Origin: Comamonadaceae bacterium
GTDB taxonomy: Bacteria > Pseudomonadota > Gammaproteobacteria > Burkholderiales > Burkholderiaceae_C
DNA: 40,778 nt
Direction: 5' to 3'
Assembly: GCA_027486555.1 (NCBI GenBank)
Contig: JAIXOX010000144.1
Span: 1 to 40,778, forward strand
The notes under the pieces are model-generated. The model had not been told where the DNA came from, ran no database searches, and saw only the letters and a list, made by a program, of their open reading frames with translations. Position 1 is the first letter of the stretch; the number at the start of each line of letters is the position of its first letter. Both the position numbers and the translations under genes were made by a program. This document shows positions 27,564 through 37,717 of this stretch, piece by piece.

Positions 27564-30344
27564 GTGAAAAAACAAAACAGAGATCAATTCCAGACCGCCC
27601 AGTGGGCCATGGGCGTTTCGCTGGTCTTGGCTTTTGGGGCCCAAGCGCAAACGCCCACAGAAGATGAGCGAGTGGCCTTGTTTGGCAGCACAGACGGCTT
27701 GCCACTGAAAGCCCGGCAGACCGAAAAGCGTGAAACCACCGGTTCTTTTCTGGCGCGTCAGCAAGAAACGGCCCTTGTGCCCCTGAAAACCATCACCCGG
27801 CAAGAATTGAAAATGCGCGGTCACACCCGAGTGACCGAGGCGGTGCAGAGTTTGTCCAGCGTTTTTAATGGCCTGGACCTCACGCAAACGGGCATGAACC
27901 TGGGGGGCGTGACCAGTGCCGCTGTGCACGGCATGCCTGCAGGCACCTTGGTGCTGCTCAATGGTCAGCGCTTGGCCTCTCATGGCCAGAACACCATGAC
28001 CGGCACGACCCCCAGCGGGGTTGACCTGAGCCTTTTGCCTCTGTCGGCGGTAGAGCGCATTGATGTGCTGGGCGAAGGTGCATCGTCGGTCTATGGGGCG
28101 CAGGCCAGTGCGGGCGTCATCAACATCATCACCCGGGCGCAAGGCAAAGGCCTTGAATTGTCGGTGGACCAGATTCGCCCCCAAGGCGGCGCCGGCCAAG
28201 GCTGGACCAGCAGTTTGAACTGGGCCCGAGGCCAAATGCGCCAAGACGGCTACAGCTTTCGGCTGACGGCCGAAGCCGACACTTACGGAGCCATGGGCGT
28301 GGCTGAGCGCACAAACGCCAGCCAAGGGCGGCAATTGTTCAGCCACAAAGGCGTGGCTTACCAAGCAGACAGCCCCCGCTTGACGGCTTTTGGCTCGCCT
28401 GTCTTGATGTATTCACCCACAGGTCAGCAAAAAATGTATTCGCCACTGTATGTGAATGGCGCATGCACGGGAGGGTCATTCACATACGAGGGCTTTGACG
28501 GCGGGTGCAAAAACAACCGCTTGCTCTCTTATGACATTTACCCGGAAACCCAAAGTCAAAAACTGCATGTTTTGGGCGAAGTGCTGTTGCCCAATGCCGC
28601 CACGCTCTATACCGAGCTGCTGGCGAGCCAGCAAAGCTTGCAAATCGCGGCCAACGATTGGTCGGGGGTGAGCGGCAAAATCGCCGACACCATTGGCGCA
28701 CCTGGCTACCTGGAGGCCGTTCTCAATGGGCTCAATGCCGAAGAAACCTATACGTTTTGGCAACCCGATTTGCCCGCCTTGCGTCAAAAATACAAAAAAA
28801 CCCTGCTGCGAGCGTCGCTGGGACTCAAAGGCGAATTCAAAGGTTGGCATTACCAAGCCAGTTTGCTGCAATCCCAATTCAAGGCCACGCAGTCCGTCGA
28901 AAAGGACAATCTGGTCAGCTTGGGGCTTTTGAATGGCTTGTCGAGTTTGCCCAACGCACTCATGCTCAAACCCCTGGATGCGCAAAATCCCTTGACCGGC
29001 CAATTGCTGAACAGCCGCGAATGGGGGCAAGCGTCCTTGGCCAGCACGGCCTTGACGAGTGCCCAATTGCGAGCCTCGCGAGCCCTGTCCGAGCGCCAAG
29101 GCCAACAAACTTTATGGGCCTGGGGCTTGGAAGGTCAGCAAGAAAAAGCCGACACGCAATTCAGCCAAGCCATGGCGCAGCCCAGCTTCAAGGGGCAGCG
29201 CCACATCATGGCCGCTTTCAGTGAATTGCAGGTGCCTGTGCGCAAAGATCTGGACCTTCTGGCTTCCTTGCGGGCCGACCAATACAGCGATGTGGGCGCT
29301 GCCATCAGCAGCAAACTGGCCGCACGATGGGCCATCAACCGGCGTTGGGCCATGCGGGGTTCGGCAGGAACAGGTTTTCAGGCCCCCAGCCTGGCGCAGG
29401 TGCATCAGTTGAGCAGCCCCTTCTTGCAAGCCACGGTCCAGCTGGGTGATTGCACCGAGGCGCTCAAAGCCGCCGCAAGCACCCTCAAAGCTGCCGATGG
29501 CCAAGCGGTGGCCTGCACCAGCAACAGTGCCCTGAATGTTTTCACCAACGGCAACCCGGACCTGCGGCTGCAAAAAACAAAGCAAGCCACATGGGGCATG
29601 GCCTTCACGCCGAGCCGCAACGTCCAGTTGTCGGGCGACTACTGGCGCGTGCAAACCCAAGACACCCTGCAATTGGACAGTGTGCAAGCCGTGTTGGCCG
29701 ATCCACTGCGCAACGTCTCTGCCCTCATGGCCAACCCCGATCTGGTCAGCCTGGATGGGGGGGCTGGCAAAGTCCACAATTTGGCCCTGTTGCTCAAAAT
29801 GAAAAACAAAGGCCAAGCGGTCAAAGAAGGCATCGACATCCAGGCCCGATACAGAGAGCCCATGCGCGATGGCCGGTGGGTCATGGGCATGCAGGCCACA
29901 TTCATGCTCAAGTCCAAAGACCGCACCAGCACCGAAACCGCCTGGGTGTCTGACCTGGGGGCCTATTCAGCGCTCAGCGAGGTGGTGACCCCGCGTTGGC
30001 GCAGCCAATGGATGGTGGGCTATGAGCAAGCCCAGACGCAGTGGCAATTCAACATCAACCACACCAGCGCCTACGTGGACAAAGAGGTGGTCGCGTTCAA
30101 CACGGTCACAGGCCTGAGTGAAACCGTCAGTGGCCACAAGGTGCAGGGTTTTCTGACGGCCGACATGCTCGCCGTTTACCAGGCCTCGCGCAGAACCCAA
30201 ATCCGTTTTGGCGTGACCAACCTCGCCAACAGCCAACCGCCCCTGTCGTTCTATTCGATGAGCCAAGCTGTTTGGGGTGTCAACAGCCAAAACGGCAACT
30301 TGCAAGGCCGAACCCTGAGGGCAGGTGCCACGGTGCGATATTGA
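27564..30344 (+). CDS. TonB-dependent outer-membrane receptor (first of a tandem pair)
   Basis: The 926-residue protein has a signal peptide (MGVSLVLAFGAQAQ), a plug domain (LKTITRQELKMRGHTRVTEA, later GEGASSVYGAQASAGVINII) and a long beta-barrel ending in a C-terminal aromatic-type strand (LRAGATVRY). Such receptors import siderophores, vitamin B12, nickel or oligosaccharides with energy from TonB-ExbBD. Start is a GTG at 27564. No substrate-specific neighbours are present, so the ligand is unknown. It resembles the following receptor in layout and motifs, suggesting old tandem duplication. Confidence 0.92.
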   Translation: MKKQNRDQFQTAQWAMGVSLVLAFGAQAQTPTEDERVALFGSTDGLPLKARQTEKRETTGSFLARQQETALVPLKTITRQELKMRGHTRVTEAVQSLSSVFNGLDLTQTGMNLGGVTSAAVHGMPAGTLVLLNGQRLASHGQNTMTGTTPSGVDLSLLPLSAVERIDVLGEGASSVYGAQASAGVINIITRAQGKGLELSVDQIRPQGGAGQGWTSSLNWARGQMRQDGYSFRLTAEADTYGAMGVAERTNASQGRQLFSHKGVAYQADSPRLTAFGSPVLMYSPTGQQKMYSPLYVNGACTGGSFTYEGFDGGCKNNRLLSYDIYPETQSQKLHVLGEVLLPNAATLYTELLASQQSLQIAANDWSGVSGKIADTIGAPGYLEAVLNGLNAEETYTFWQPDLPALRQKYKKTLLRASLGLKGEFKGWHYQASLLQSQFKATQSVEKDNLVSLGLLNGLSSLPNALMLKPLDAQNPLTGQLLNSREWGQASLASTALTSAQLRASRALSERQGQQTLWAWGLEGQQEKADTQFSQAMAQPSFKGQRHIMAAFSELQVPVRKDLDLLASLRADQYSDVGAAISSKLAARWAINRRWAMRGSAGTGFQAPSLAQVHQLSSPFLQATVQLGDCTEALKAAASTLKAADGQAVACTSNSALNVFTNGNPDLRLQKTKQATWGMAFTPSRNVQLSGDYWRVQTQDTLQLDSVQAVLADPLRNVSALMANPDLVSLDGGAGKVHNLALLLKMKNKGQAVKEGIDIQARYREPMRDGRWVMGMQATFMLKSKDRTSTETAWVSDLGAYSALSEVVTPRWRSQWMVGYEQAQTQWQFNINHTSAYVDKEVVAFNTVTGLSETVSGHKVQGFLTADMLAVYQASRRTQIRFGVTNLANSQPPLSFYSMSQAVWGVNSQNGNLQGRTLRAGATVRY

Positions 30345-30461
30345 GCTGGGGTGTTGCGTAAAAACCAAGTCAGGCGGTTGTTTATCCGAAGAAACTGTCT
30401 GTCAAGTTTGAACAAGTGAGAAAATTAAAACTATTGAACTCACTTCAGGGGCTTGACCACC

Positions 30462-33245
30462 ATGCGCATATCATCCAGAGGGCTTTGGCCTTCGTCCCCC
30501 CTCGCCCTTGGCGTGGTGAGTTGTTTGGCTTATTTGAGCTCAACACAAGCGCAAACCACACCAGAGCCTGCAAGCAGCAATGAGTATCCCGGTGTGACGG
30601 TGCAAGACAAGCCATTGGAGTACCGACAGTTTGAAAAGGTGGAGATCACCGGCTCGTCCATCATTCGCAAAGAGCAAACCCTGGCCCTGCCCGTTCAGGT
30701 CATCACACGCGACGATATTCGGCGATCCGGCGGCAGCCATATTGCAGACGTTTTGCACAGCTTGCCCATCATGTCGATGGTGGTGAACAGTGCGGCCATG
30801 AGCACCACCATCGGCGGGTACACCACGGCATCGTTGCGCAGTTTGCCTGCAGGGACCTTGTTGATGCTCAATGGCAAACGGTTGGCCACTTATGGACGGC
30901 AGAGCGTGCTGGATGTGGAACGACCCAGTGTCGACATCAACACCATCCCTTTGTCGGCCATCGAGAAAATCGAAATTTTGTCAGACGGGGCCTCTTCCTT
31001 GTATGGTTCAGAAGCGATTGCCGGGGTCATCAACATCATCACACGCAGAGAGTTCAAAGGCGTGGAGATCATGGTTGAAAAGAGTGCAAGCGCTCAAGGG
31101 GGCGGATCTGGTGAGCAAGTGAGCTTGAATGCCGGGACAGGAAATTTGAAGCAAGATGGATTCAGCCTGCGCCTGACGGCAGAACTCCAACACCGCGCAG
31201 CCTTGGATGCGGTGGATCGCCCGCAATATGCCCAAGGCCGCTACATCGTGGAAAGAGCGGGCGAAAAGTACGCCTTGGATGGCGCTCGCTTGACGTCTTA
31301 CAACACCCCCGGCGTCTTTTCCATTGCGGCCAATGCCGCTACTGGACAGGTCAGAAAAGTCTACAGTGTCCTCAACCAAAATGGGGCGTGTCCAGACCGC
31401 TACATTCCCATGGTGGGGCAACCATCTTGCCTGTACAACGCTTATTCAGGCTTGACCATTTACCCGCAGCAAGACAGCAGGAAAATTTTGTTGGCCGGTG
31501 AAAAATGGCTGTCCAATGGCGCAACCGCCTATGCCGAAATCTTGCATTCAAAGTTGAAAGACAGTGATTTTGCAAATCTACGCTGGCCCCAGCTGCTCTT
31601 GTCTTTGGGCACCAGTCCAACGTCGGTGGGCTATCAAGAGGCGGTCAATGCCGGGCTGGACCCTTCCAAAACCAAGTTCAATTGGTCCCCCAGTTTGTTT
31701 GAGGGTCTGAGGAGTGCGAACGAACAGAGCAATTGGCGTTTCACTTCAGGCGTCAAAGGTGAATGGGGCGGTTGGGATTACGACGCCCACATTTACAAAT
31801 CCCACGCCCAGGTCAAGCGCTATCTGGAGGTGGCTGATTTTGCTAGCTTGGGTTGGGTCACTGGCAAGGTGCTGACAGACCCCAATATGCCCAAACAGCT
31901 CACGGCAGACAACCCCTTGACGGCCACCATCAATGGTTTGCGCAATGATTGGGACCTCAGGGACACAGGCATCACCCAAATCACCACGGGCAATGTCAGG
32001 GCATCGCGGCCGTTGATGGAAATCGATGGCAAAGATGCGATGTTGGGCGTGGGCCTGGAATGGCGACGAGAGTCGACAGATTTCCAATATGTTTCCAATG
32101 CGCAGTTGCAACCGAGTTTCCAGGCCAGTCGGGACATTCAAGCTGGGTTCCTGGAACTCGAGGTGCCCGTGTCCCGGCAGTGGGACATGACCGCATCGAC
32201 CCGAAGAGATCGCTACAGCGATTTCGGAAGCACTCAAAACAGCAAGGTCGCGTCTCGTTTTGATTTTGAAAATGGCTGGTCTGCAAGAGCCTCGTGGGGA
32301 ACAGGTTTCAGAGCGCCTTTATTGGCACAAACACACAATTTGGAAAACATGTATTTGGTGGGCACAACAACCTATCTCAACGAATGCCGTGCCGACATGA
32401 AGGCGGTTGCCGCTACGGTGGTTGGCTCCAACGGCAGTCCAGCCCAATGCGTGGAAAGAGCCAACATCGCCATTTATGGCAGTGGCAACCCCAAGCTGAA
32501 ACCCGAACTGTCTGTGCAAAAGTCCTTGGGATTGGCCTACCGCCCGACACGCAACTTCTCCATCACGGCAGACTGGTGGGCCATCAACATGAGCGATGTG
32601 ATCTCGACCTTGTCAGACAGGGCGATTTATGGCAATCCACTTGAGTATGCGGCGTTTTACACAACGCAACCGAACGGGACATTGGCGATCAAGCGGTCCA
32701 ATTACAACATGGGCAAACGCGAAAAATCAGGGATTGATTTTGATGTTCGTTGGCGCGCCCCGACAGACTTTGGGCAGTGGAATTTCTGGGTTCAAGGCAC
32801 CTACAACCTCAAGTCAAAAGATCAAAATGCACCGGATCAGGCATTCGTATCGGACTTGGCGAAATACAACCCCATCACCGACAGCATCACACCACGCCTG
32901 CGGACGCGATGGATTGCGGGCTTGACCACGGCGACATGGAGTTTGCACGGTGTGATCAATCACACATCTGGATATGCCGATCAAAACCAAACGGGTGTCA
33001 ACATGGCAACGGGTCAAAGTGTCTTGCTGAGCGGGTTCAATGTCCCGGCTTTCACCACCTTGGATGTCAACGCGGCTTACCAGCTGAGCCCCGCCGTTGC
33101 CTTGCGCGCCACCATCGGCAACCTCCTCAACAGGCAAGCGCCGCAAGCTTTTACTGCCACGGCCGGTCAAGTTTTTGGCTTCAACACGCGAGACCACAAC
33201 CTGTGGGGCCGAACATTTGGCGTGGCGGTGACCGCAAAGTTCTGA
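30462..33245 (+). CDS. TonB-dependent outer-membrane receptor (second of a tandem pair)
   Basis: The 927-residue product has a signal peptide ending SSTQAQ, a plug with VQVITRDDIRRSGGSHIADVL and LSDGASSLYGSEAIAGVINI, and a beta-barrel closing with NLLNRQAPQAF and FGVAVTAKF. The plug sequence GTLLMLNGKRLATYG parallels GTLVLLNGQRLASHG in the first receptor. The ATG at 30462 is preferred over a TTG at 30453 because of signal peptide fit; AGGGG lies 11 bases upstream. The 117-bp gap from the first receptor may hold a promoter, so the pair need not be one operon. Ligand unknown. Confidence 0.92.
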   Translation: MRISSRGLWPSSPLALGVVSCLAYLSSTQAQTTPEPASSNEYPGVTVQDKPLEYRQFEKVEITGSSIIRKEQTLALPVQVITRDDIRRSGGSHIADVLHSLPIMSMVVNSAAMSTTIGGYTTASLRSLPAGTLLMLNGKRLATYGRQSVLDVERPSVDINTIPLSAIEKIEILSDGASSLYGSEAIAGVINIITRREFKGVEIMVEKSASAQGGGSGEQVSLNAGTGNLKQDGFSLRLTAELQHRAALDAVDRPQYAQGRYIVERAGEKYALDGARLTSYNTPGVFSIAANAATGQVRKVYSVLNQNGACPDRYIPMVGQPSCLYNAYSGLTIYPQQDSRKILLAGEKWLSNGATAYAEILHSKLKDSDFANLRWPQLLLSLGTSPTSVGYQEAVNAGLDPSKTKFNWSPSLFEGLRSANEQSNWRFTSGVKGEWGGWDYDAHIYKSHAQVKRYLEVADFASLGWVTGKVLTDPNMPKQLTADNPLTATINGLRNDWDLRDTGITQITTGNVRASRPLMEIDGKDAMLGVGLEWRRESTDFQYVSNAQLQPSFQASRDIQAGFLELEVPVSRQWDMTASTRRDRYSDFGSTQNSKVASRFDFENGWSARASWGTGFRAPLLAQTHNLENMYLVGTTTYLNECRADMKAVAATVVGSNGSPAQCVERANIAIYGSGNPKLKPELSVQKSLGLAYRPTRNFSITADWWAINMSDVISTLSDRAIYGNPLEYAAFYTTQPNGTLAIKRSNYNMGKREKSGIDFDVRWRAPTDFGQWNFWVQGTYNLKSKDQNAPDQAFVSDLAKYNPITDSITPRLRTRWIAGLTTATWSLHGVINHTSGYADQNQTGVNMATGQSVLLSGFNVPAFTTLDVNAAYQLSPAVALRATIGNLLNRQAPQAFTATAGQVFGFNTRDHNLWGRTFGVAVTAKF

Positions 33246-33333
33246 TGGGTAAATAAGGCTTTTAGAGGTTTCTCCAAGTATCCCCCGCTAAACTCGCGGC
33301 ACGCCAAACTGGCGGGTAGCCAAGAGAAAATCC

Positions 33334-34467
33334 ATGAAAAAATGCGGTGTGTGGGTGTTTGCCAGGGGTTTGGTTTTGTTGTGTTTGGCTTGTGCCGTCC
33401 AGGCTGCTGACAACAGCAAGCCTCCCGCCCCAGCCAAACCCAGTCTGACCGTCACCGTGACCACCTCACAAACAGCGAGTCTGGCCCAAAAAATCAGCGC
33501 CAATGGCAGCTTGGCCGCATGGCAAGAGGCCATCATCGGGGCCGAAGCCAATGGCCTGAAGATCACCGAAGTGCGCGTGAACGTGGGTGACCGTGTGCAG
33601 CGCGGTGACGTGTTGGCCACCTTGCAGGCAGATACATTGCGCGCCGAGCTGGCGCAGGCCGAAGCTTTGCTGGCCGAAGCCACGGCCAGTGCACAAGAAG
33701 CCAAAGCCCAATCCGACCGCGCCCGCAGCTTGCAGCAGCAGGGCTTTTTCAGCAATGCGCAACTGAGCCAGACCTTGGCCGCCGATGCGTCCGCACAGGC
33801 GCGTGTGCAGTCGGCCCGCGCCATGGTACAGCTGCAAACCGTGCGCCTGTCGCAAACCCAGGTGCGTGCGCCCGATGCGGGCGTGATTTCGGCGCGCATG
33901 GCCACTGTGGGCAGCGTGGTGGGTGCGGGCACCGAGTTGTTCAGGCTGATTCGTCAGGGCCGCATCGAGTGGCGCGCTGAGGTCACCGCCGCCGAGATTG
34001 GCCGTATCCAGGTGGGTGCGCCCGTGCAAATCAAGGCTGCCAGCGGCCAGCAGTTGCAAGGCAAGGTGCGCATGGTGGCGCCTTCGGTTGATGCGCAAAC
34101 CCGCAACGCCATCGTTTACGTGGACTTGCCAGCCGCCACGGGCAGCGCCCGCGCCGGCATGTACGCCCAAGGCGAGATCGCGCTGGGCCAAAGCCAGGCG
34201 CTCACCGTGCCGCAATCGGCGCTGGTGGTGCGCAATGGTTTCAGCTACGTTTACACCGTCGGGACTGATCAGAAAGTCAGCCAACTCAAGGTGCAAACCG
34301 GACGCCAAAGTGGCGACCGCGTGGAAGTGACCAGTGGCCTGAAAGCCGATGCGCGTGTGGTGGCCAGCGGCGGTGCATTCTTGAATCAGGGTGACACGGT
34401 GCGTGTGGTCGATGCGCCAGCCGTCCCAGCCGCCCCCGTTGTTCCGGCTGCCCCCGCCACCAAATAA
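33334..34467 (+). CDS. RND efflux periplasmic adaptor (membrane fusion protein)
   Basis: The 377-residue protein has a signal peptide (LLCLACAVQAA), a lipoyl-like half (EANGLKITEVRVNVGDRVQRGD), an alpha-helical hairpin (about residues 107-165, rich in Ala, Gln and Glu), the second lipoyl half (VRAPDAGVISAR) and beta-barrel and membrane-proximal domains. This is the HlyD/AcrA-type adaptor that links an inner-membrane RND pump to an outer-membrane channel. It ends in a low-complexity Ala-Pro-Val tail. It precedes the pump gene by nine bases, in one operon. No channel gene is present. Confidence 0.93.
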   Translation: MKKCGVWVFARGLVLLCLACAVQAADNSKPPAPAKPSLTVTVTTSQTASLAQKISANGSLAAWQEAIIGAEANGLKITEVRVNVGDRVQRGDVLATLQADTLRAELAQAEALLAEATASAQEAKAQSDRARSLQQQGFFSNAQLSQTLAADASAQARVQSARAMVQLQTVRLSQTQVRAPDAGVISARMATVGSVVGAGTELFRLIRQGRIEWRAEVTAAEIGRIQVGAPVQIKAASGQQLQGKVRMVAPSVDAQTRNAIVYVDLPAATGSARAGMYAQGEIALGQSQALTVPQSALVVRNGFSYVYTVGTDQKVSQLKVQTGRQSGDRVEVTSGLKADARVVASGGAFLNQGDTVRVVDAPAVPAAPVVPAAPATK

Positions 34468-34476
34468 AGGGACGCC

Positions 34477-37400
34477 ATGATCAACGTCTCCTCCTGGTCG
34501 ATACGCAACCCCATTCCCGCCGTCATGCTCTTTGTGCTGCTGACGGTGGCGGGTTTCATTGCGTTCGGTTCGATGAAAGTGCAGAACTTTCCGGATCTGG
34601 ACGTGCCCACCATCTCGGTGACCGCCAACTTGCCCGGCGTGGCACCCTCCCAGCTCGAAACCGATGTGGCCCGCAAGCTCGAAAACGCGCTGGCCCCGCT
34701 GCAGGGCCTGAAGCACATCACCACCAAGGTGCAAGACGGCTCGGTGTCCATCACCGTCGAGTTCCGCATGGAAAAGCCCAGCCAAGAGGCGGTGGACGAT
34801 GTGCGCTCAGCCATCCAGGGCGTGCGGGCCGACTTGCCGGGTGACCTGCGCGACCCGGTGGTGCAAAAGCTCAACCTGGCGGGCGCGCCCGTGTTAGCTT
34901 ACACCGTGCGCTCGCCGCGCATGGACGACGAGGCCTTGTCGTGGTTGGTGGACAAAGAGATCACGCGCAAGCTTTTGTCGCTGCGCGGAGTGGGTGCGGT
35001 CAATCGCGTGGGCGGTGTGACGCGTGAGGTGCGCGTGGCGCTTGATGTGAACCGCCTGCAGTCGCTGGGCATCACGGCGGCCGATGTGTCGCGCCAGCTC
35101 AAGCAGGTGCAGCAAGAGGGCTCGGGCGGTCGCATGGACATCGGTGCGGGCGAACAGCCCGTGCGCACCTTGGCAACGGTCAAAACGGCGCAAGAGGTGG
35201 GGCAGATCGAGCTGGCCACATCGCGTGGAGGAAGTGTGCGCTTGGACCAAGTGGCCACGGTGAGCGACACACTGGCCGATGCCCGATCCGCCGCCAGCTT
35301 GAATGGCAAGCCTGTGGTGGGTTTTGAGGTGGTGCGCAGCAAGGGAGAAAGCGAAGTGGCCGTGGGCCGTTTGGTGCGTCAGGCCCTGGTCGACTATCGC
35401 CTGCAAAACCCGGACATTGAGATCACCGAATCTTTTGACTTTGTGACCCCGGTGGAAGAGGAATACAACGGCTCACTCATCTTGCTGTACGAGGGCGCGA
35501 TTTTGGCGGTGCTGGTGGTGTGGTTGTTTTTGCGCGACTGGCGGGCCACCTTTGTGTCGGCGGTGGCGCTGCCGCTGTCGGTCATCCCGGCTTTCATTGG
35601 CATGGCGTATCTGGGCTTTTCCATCAACGTGGTGACTTTGTTGGCGCTGTCGTTGGTGATTGGTGTGCTGGTGGACGACGCGATCGTGGAGGTGGAAAAC
35701 ATCGTGCGCCACTTGCGCATGGGCAAGTCGCCCTACCAGGCGGCCATGGAAGCGGCCGACGAAATCGGCCTGGCCGTGATTGCCACCACCTTCACCTTGA
35801 TCGCGGTGTTTTTGCCGACGGCTTTCATGAGCGGCATTCCCGGCAAGTTCTTCAAGCAGTTTGGCTGGACGGCGTCGCTGGCGGTGTTCGCCTCGCTGGT
35901 GGTGGCGCGGGTGCTGACGCCCATGATGGCGGCATACATTTTGAAGCCCATTGTCACCGCTGAGCGAGAGTCGGGCTGGCTCAAGCGCTACATGGTTTGG
36001 GCCACTTGGTGCATGCGGCACCGCTTGGTCACCATGGTCTTGGCCACGCTGTTTTTCATCGGCTCCATCATGCTGGTGCCTTTGTTGCCCAAGGGCTTCA
36101 TTCCGCCCGACGACAACTCGCAAACCCAGGTTTATGTGGAGCTGCCTCCTGGCTCCACACTGGCGCAAACGCAGGCCAGCGCCGAACACGCCCGCACGCT
36201 GCTCATGACGGTGAACGACGTGAAAAGTGTCTACACCACGATTGGCGGCGGCAGCGCGGGCTCTGATCCGTTTGCCGGTGGTGGCGCGGCCGAAGTGCGT
36301 AAAGCCACACTCACCATTCAATTGACCGAACGCGGCACACGCCCGCGCAAACAAGTGATTGAAAACGACATCCGCACCGCTTTGCAGCCCTTGCCCGGTG
36401 TGCGCACCAAGGTGGGATTGGGCGGCTCGGGTGAAAAATATGTGCTGGTGCTCACGGGCGAAGACCCGCAAGCCCTGCAATCTGCGGCCATGGCCGTCGA
36501 GCGTGACCTGCGCACCATTTCAGGCCTGGGCTCCATCGCTTCCACCGCCAGCTTGGTGCGCCCCGAGATCGCGGTGCGCCCCGACTTTGCCAAAGCTGCC
36601 GATCTGGGCGTGACCAGCGCGGCCATCAGCGACACCTTGCGCGTGGCCACGCTGGGCGACTACGACCAGGCATTGCCCAAGCTCAACCTGTCCGAACGCC
36701 AAGTGCCCATCGTCGTCAAACTGGGCGACGAGTCCCGGCAAGACCTGACCACATTGGAGCGCCTGATGGTGCCCGGCAGCCGCGGCCCTGTCATGCTGGG
36801 CCAGGTGGCCAGCATCGAAGTGGCGGGTGGCCCGGCGGTGATCGACCGCTACGACCGCCAGCGCAACATCAACTTCGAGATCGAGCTGTCGGGCATGCCG
36901 TTGGGCGACGTGACGCAGGCGGTGCAACAACTGCCCGCGCTGCAAAGCCTGCCACCGGGCGTGAAGATCGTCGAGGTGGGTGACGCCGAAGTCATGGGCG
37001 AACTCTTTGCCAGCTTTGGCTTGGCCATGACAATTGGCGTGCTTTGTATCTACATCGTGCTGGTGCTGTTGTTCAAGGGTTTCTTGCACCCCGTCACGAT
37101 TTTGGCGGCGCTGCCCTTGTCTTTGGGAGGCGCGTTCGTGGGCCTGCTGATCGCACAAAAGAGCTTCTCCATGCCCTCGCTCATTGGATTGATCATGCTC
37201 ATGGGCATCGCCACCAAAAACTCGATCTTGCTGGTGGAATACGCCATCGAAGCGCGGCGCGGCAAACCTGCCGAAGGCGATCACCCCGCCGTGCCGCCCA
37301 TGAGCCGTTGGGACGCGATGCTGGACGCTTGCCACAAACGCGCCCGGCCGATTGTCATGACGACGATTGCCATGGGTGCGGGCATGTTGCCGATTGCGGT

Positions 37401-37575
37401 GGGCTGGGGTGCTGCCGATTCGAGTTTCCGCTCGCCGATGGCCGTTGCCGTGATCGGCGGTCTGCTCACCAGCACGGTGCTCAGCTTGTTGGTGATTCCG
37501 GTGGTGTTCACTTACCTCGACGATTTGGGTCAGTGGTCAGGGCGGTTGTGGGGGCGATTGACGCGGCGACGGTGA
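34477..37575 (+). CDS. RND family inner-membrane efflux pump
   Basis: This 1032-residue AcrB/HAE-type transporter uses the proton gradient to expel substrates through an adaptor and outer channel. It shows the N-terminal helix (NPIPAVMLFVLLTVAGF), the periplasmic porter domains, and transmembrane helix 4 with the proton-relay pair Asp400-Asp401 in VLVDDAIVEVENI. A second half repeats the fold, with LMGIATKNSILLVEYAIEA near the end. The ATG has AAGGGA upstream. Absence of a metal-pump signature favours drugs or solvents over metals, but substrate is not determinable from sequence. Confidence 0.95.
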   Translation: MINVSSWSIRNPIPAVMLFVLLTVAGFIAFGSMKVQNFPDLDVPTISVTANLPGVAPSQLETDVARKLENALAPLQGLKHITTKVQDGSVSITVEFRMEKPSQEAVDDVRSAIQGVRADLPGDLRDPVVQKLNLAGAPVLAYTVRSPRMDDEALSWLVDKEITRKLLSLRGVGAVNRVGGVTREVRVALDVNRLQSLGITAADVSRQLKQVQQEGSGGRMDIGAGEQPVRTLATVKTAQEVGQIELATSRGGSVRLDQVATVSDTLADARSAASLNGKPVVGFEVVRSKGESEVAVGRLVRQALVDYRLQNPDIEITESFDFVTPVEEEYNGSLILLYEGAILAVLVVWLFLRDWRATFVSAVALPLSVIPAFIGMAYLGFSINVVTLLALSLVIGVLVDDAIVEVENIVRHLRMGKSPYQAAMEAADEIGLAVIATTFTLIAVFLPTAFMSGIPGKFFKQFGWTASLAVFASLVVARVLTPMMAAYILKPIVTAERESGWLKRYMVWATWCMRHRLVTMVLATLFFIGSIMLVPLLPKGFIPPDDNSQTQVYVELPPGSTLAQTQASAEHARTLLMTVNDVKSVYTTIGGGSAGSDPFAGGGAAEVRKATLTIQLTERGTRPRKQVIENDIRTALQPLPGVRTKVGLGGSGEKYVLVLTGEDPQALQSAAMAVERDLRTISGLGSIASTASLVRPEIAVRPDFAKAADLGVTSAAISDTLRVATLGDYDQALPKLNLSERQVPIVVKLGDESRQDLTTLERLMVPGSRGPVMLGQVASIEVAGGPAVIDRYDRQRNINFEIELSGMPLGDVTQAVQQLPALQSLPPGVKIVEVGDAEVMGELFASFGLAMTIGVLCIYIVLVLLFKGFLHPVTILAALPLSLGGAFVGLLIAQKSFSMPSLIGLIMLMGIATKNSILLVEYAIEARRGKPAEGDHPAVPPMSRWDAMLDACHKRARPIVMTTIAMGAGMLPIAVGWGAADSSFRSPMAVAVIGGLLTSTVLSLLVIPVVFTYLDDLGQWSGRLWGRLTRRR

Positions 37576-37596
37576 ACGGGTAATCCTGCCAACCAT

Positions 37597-37612
37597 CGCC
37601 TCTTAAAAGGCG
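37597..37612 (+). terminator. Possible terminator after the RND pump gene
   Basis: CGCCT and AGGCG pair over a six-base loop 21 bases after the pump stop codon, followed by a short T-rich TGTATTTA. The T run is weak, so termination efficiency is uncertain. Confidence 0.45.
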
Positions 37613-37617
37613 TGTAT

Positions 37618-37711
37618 TTAAAAGTTGAAAGGCCGCATATAGCGGCCTTTCCATTTGGTGCATCTTTCTGCTTGTTAGCGTCCAGAGCGCATTTCCCAAT
37701 CGTCGAAATGT
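37618..37711 (-). ncRNA. Candidate tracrRNA upstream of and divergent from cas9
   Basis: A minus-strand transcript of about 94 bases is predicted from an extended -10 promoter at 37718-37745 to a terminator at 37627-37651. Its 5' part can form a hairpin (CATTTC and GAAATG). A middle linker has weak GCG/CGC and GCA/TGC pairs, and a strong terminator follows. Type II systems need a tracrRNA with an anti-repeat, and a divergent position upstream of cas9 is a known arrangement. The CRISPR repeat is outside the window, so the anti-repeat match cannot be tested. A longer transcript starting nearer to cas9 is possible. Confidence 0.5.
37627..37651 (-). terminator. Strong hairpin terminator of the candidate tracrRNA
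   Basis: GAAAGGCCGC and GCGGCCTTTC form ten perfect pairs with a five-base ATATA loop. On the minus strand it is followed by AACTTTTAAA; on the plus strand no T run follows, so it fits minus-strand transcription better. Confidence 0.7.
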
Positions 37712-37717
37712 GGGGTG

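Noticed and set aside
33466-34785. 439-codon minus-strand frame opposite the efflux adaptor and pump
   Set aside because: Shadow; very rich in His, Gly and Leu without any domain, while the plus-strand frames are clear RND components.
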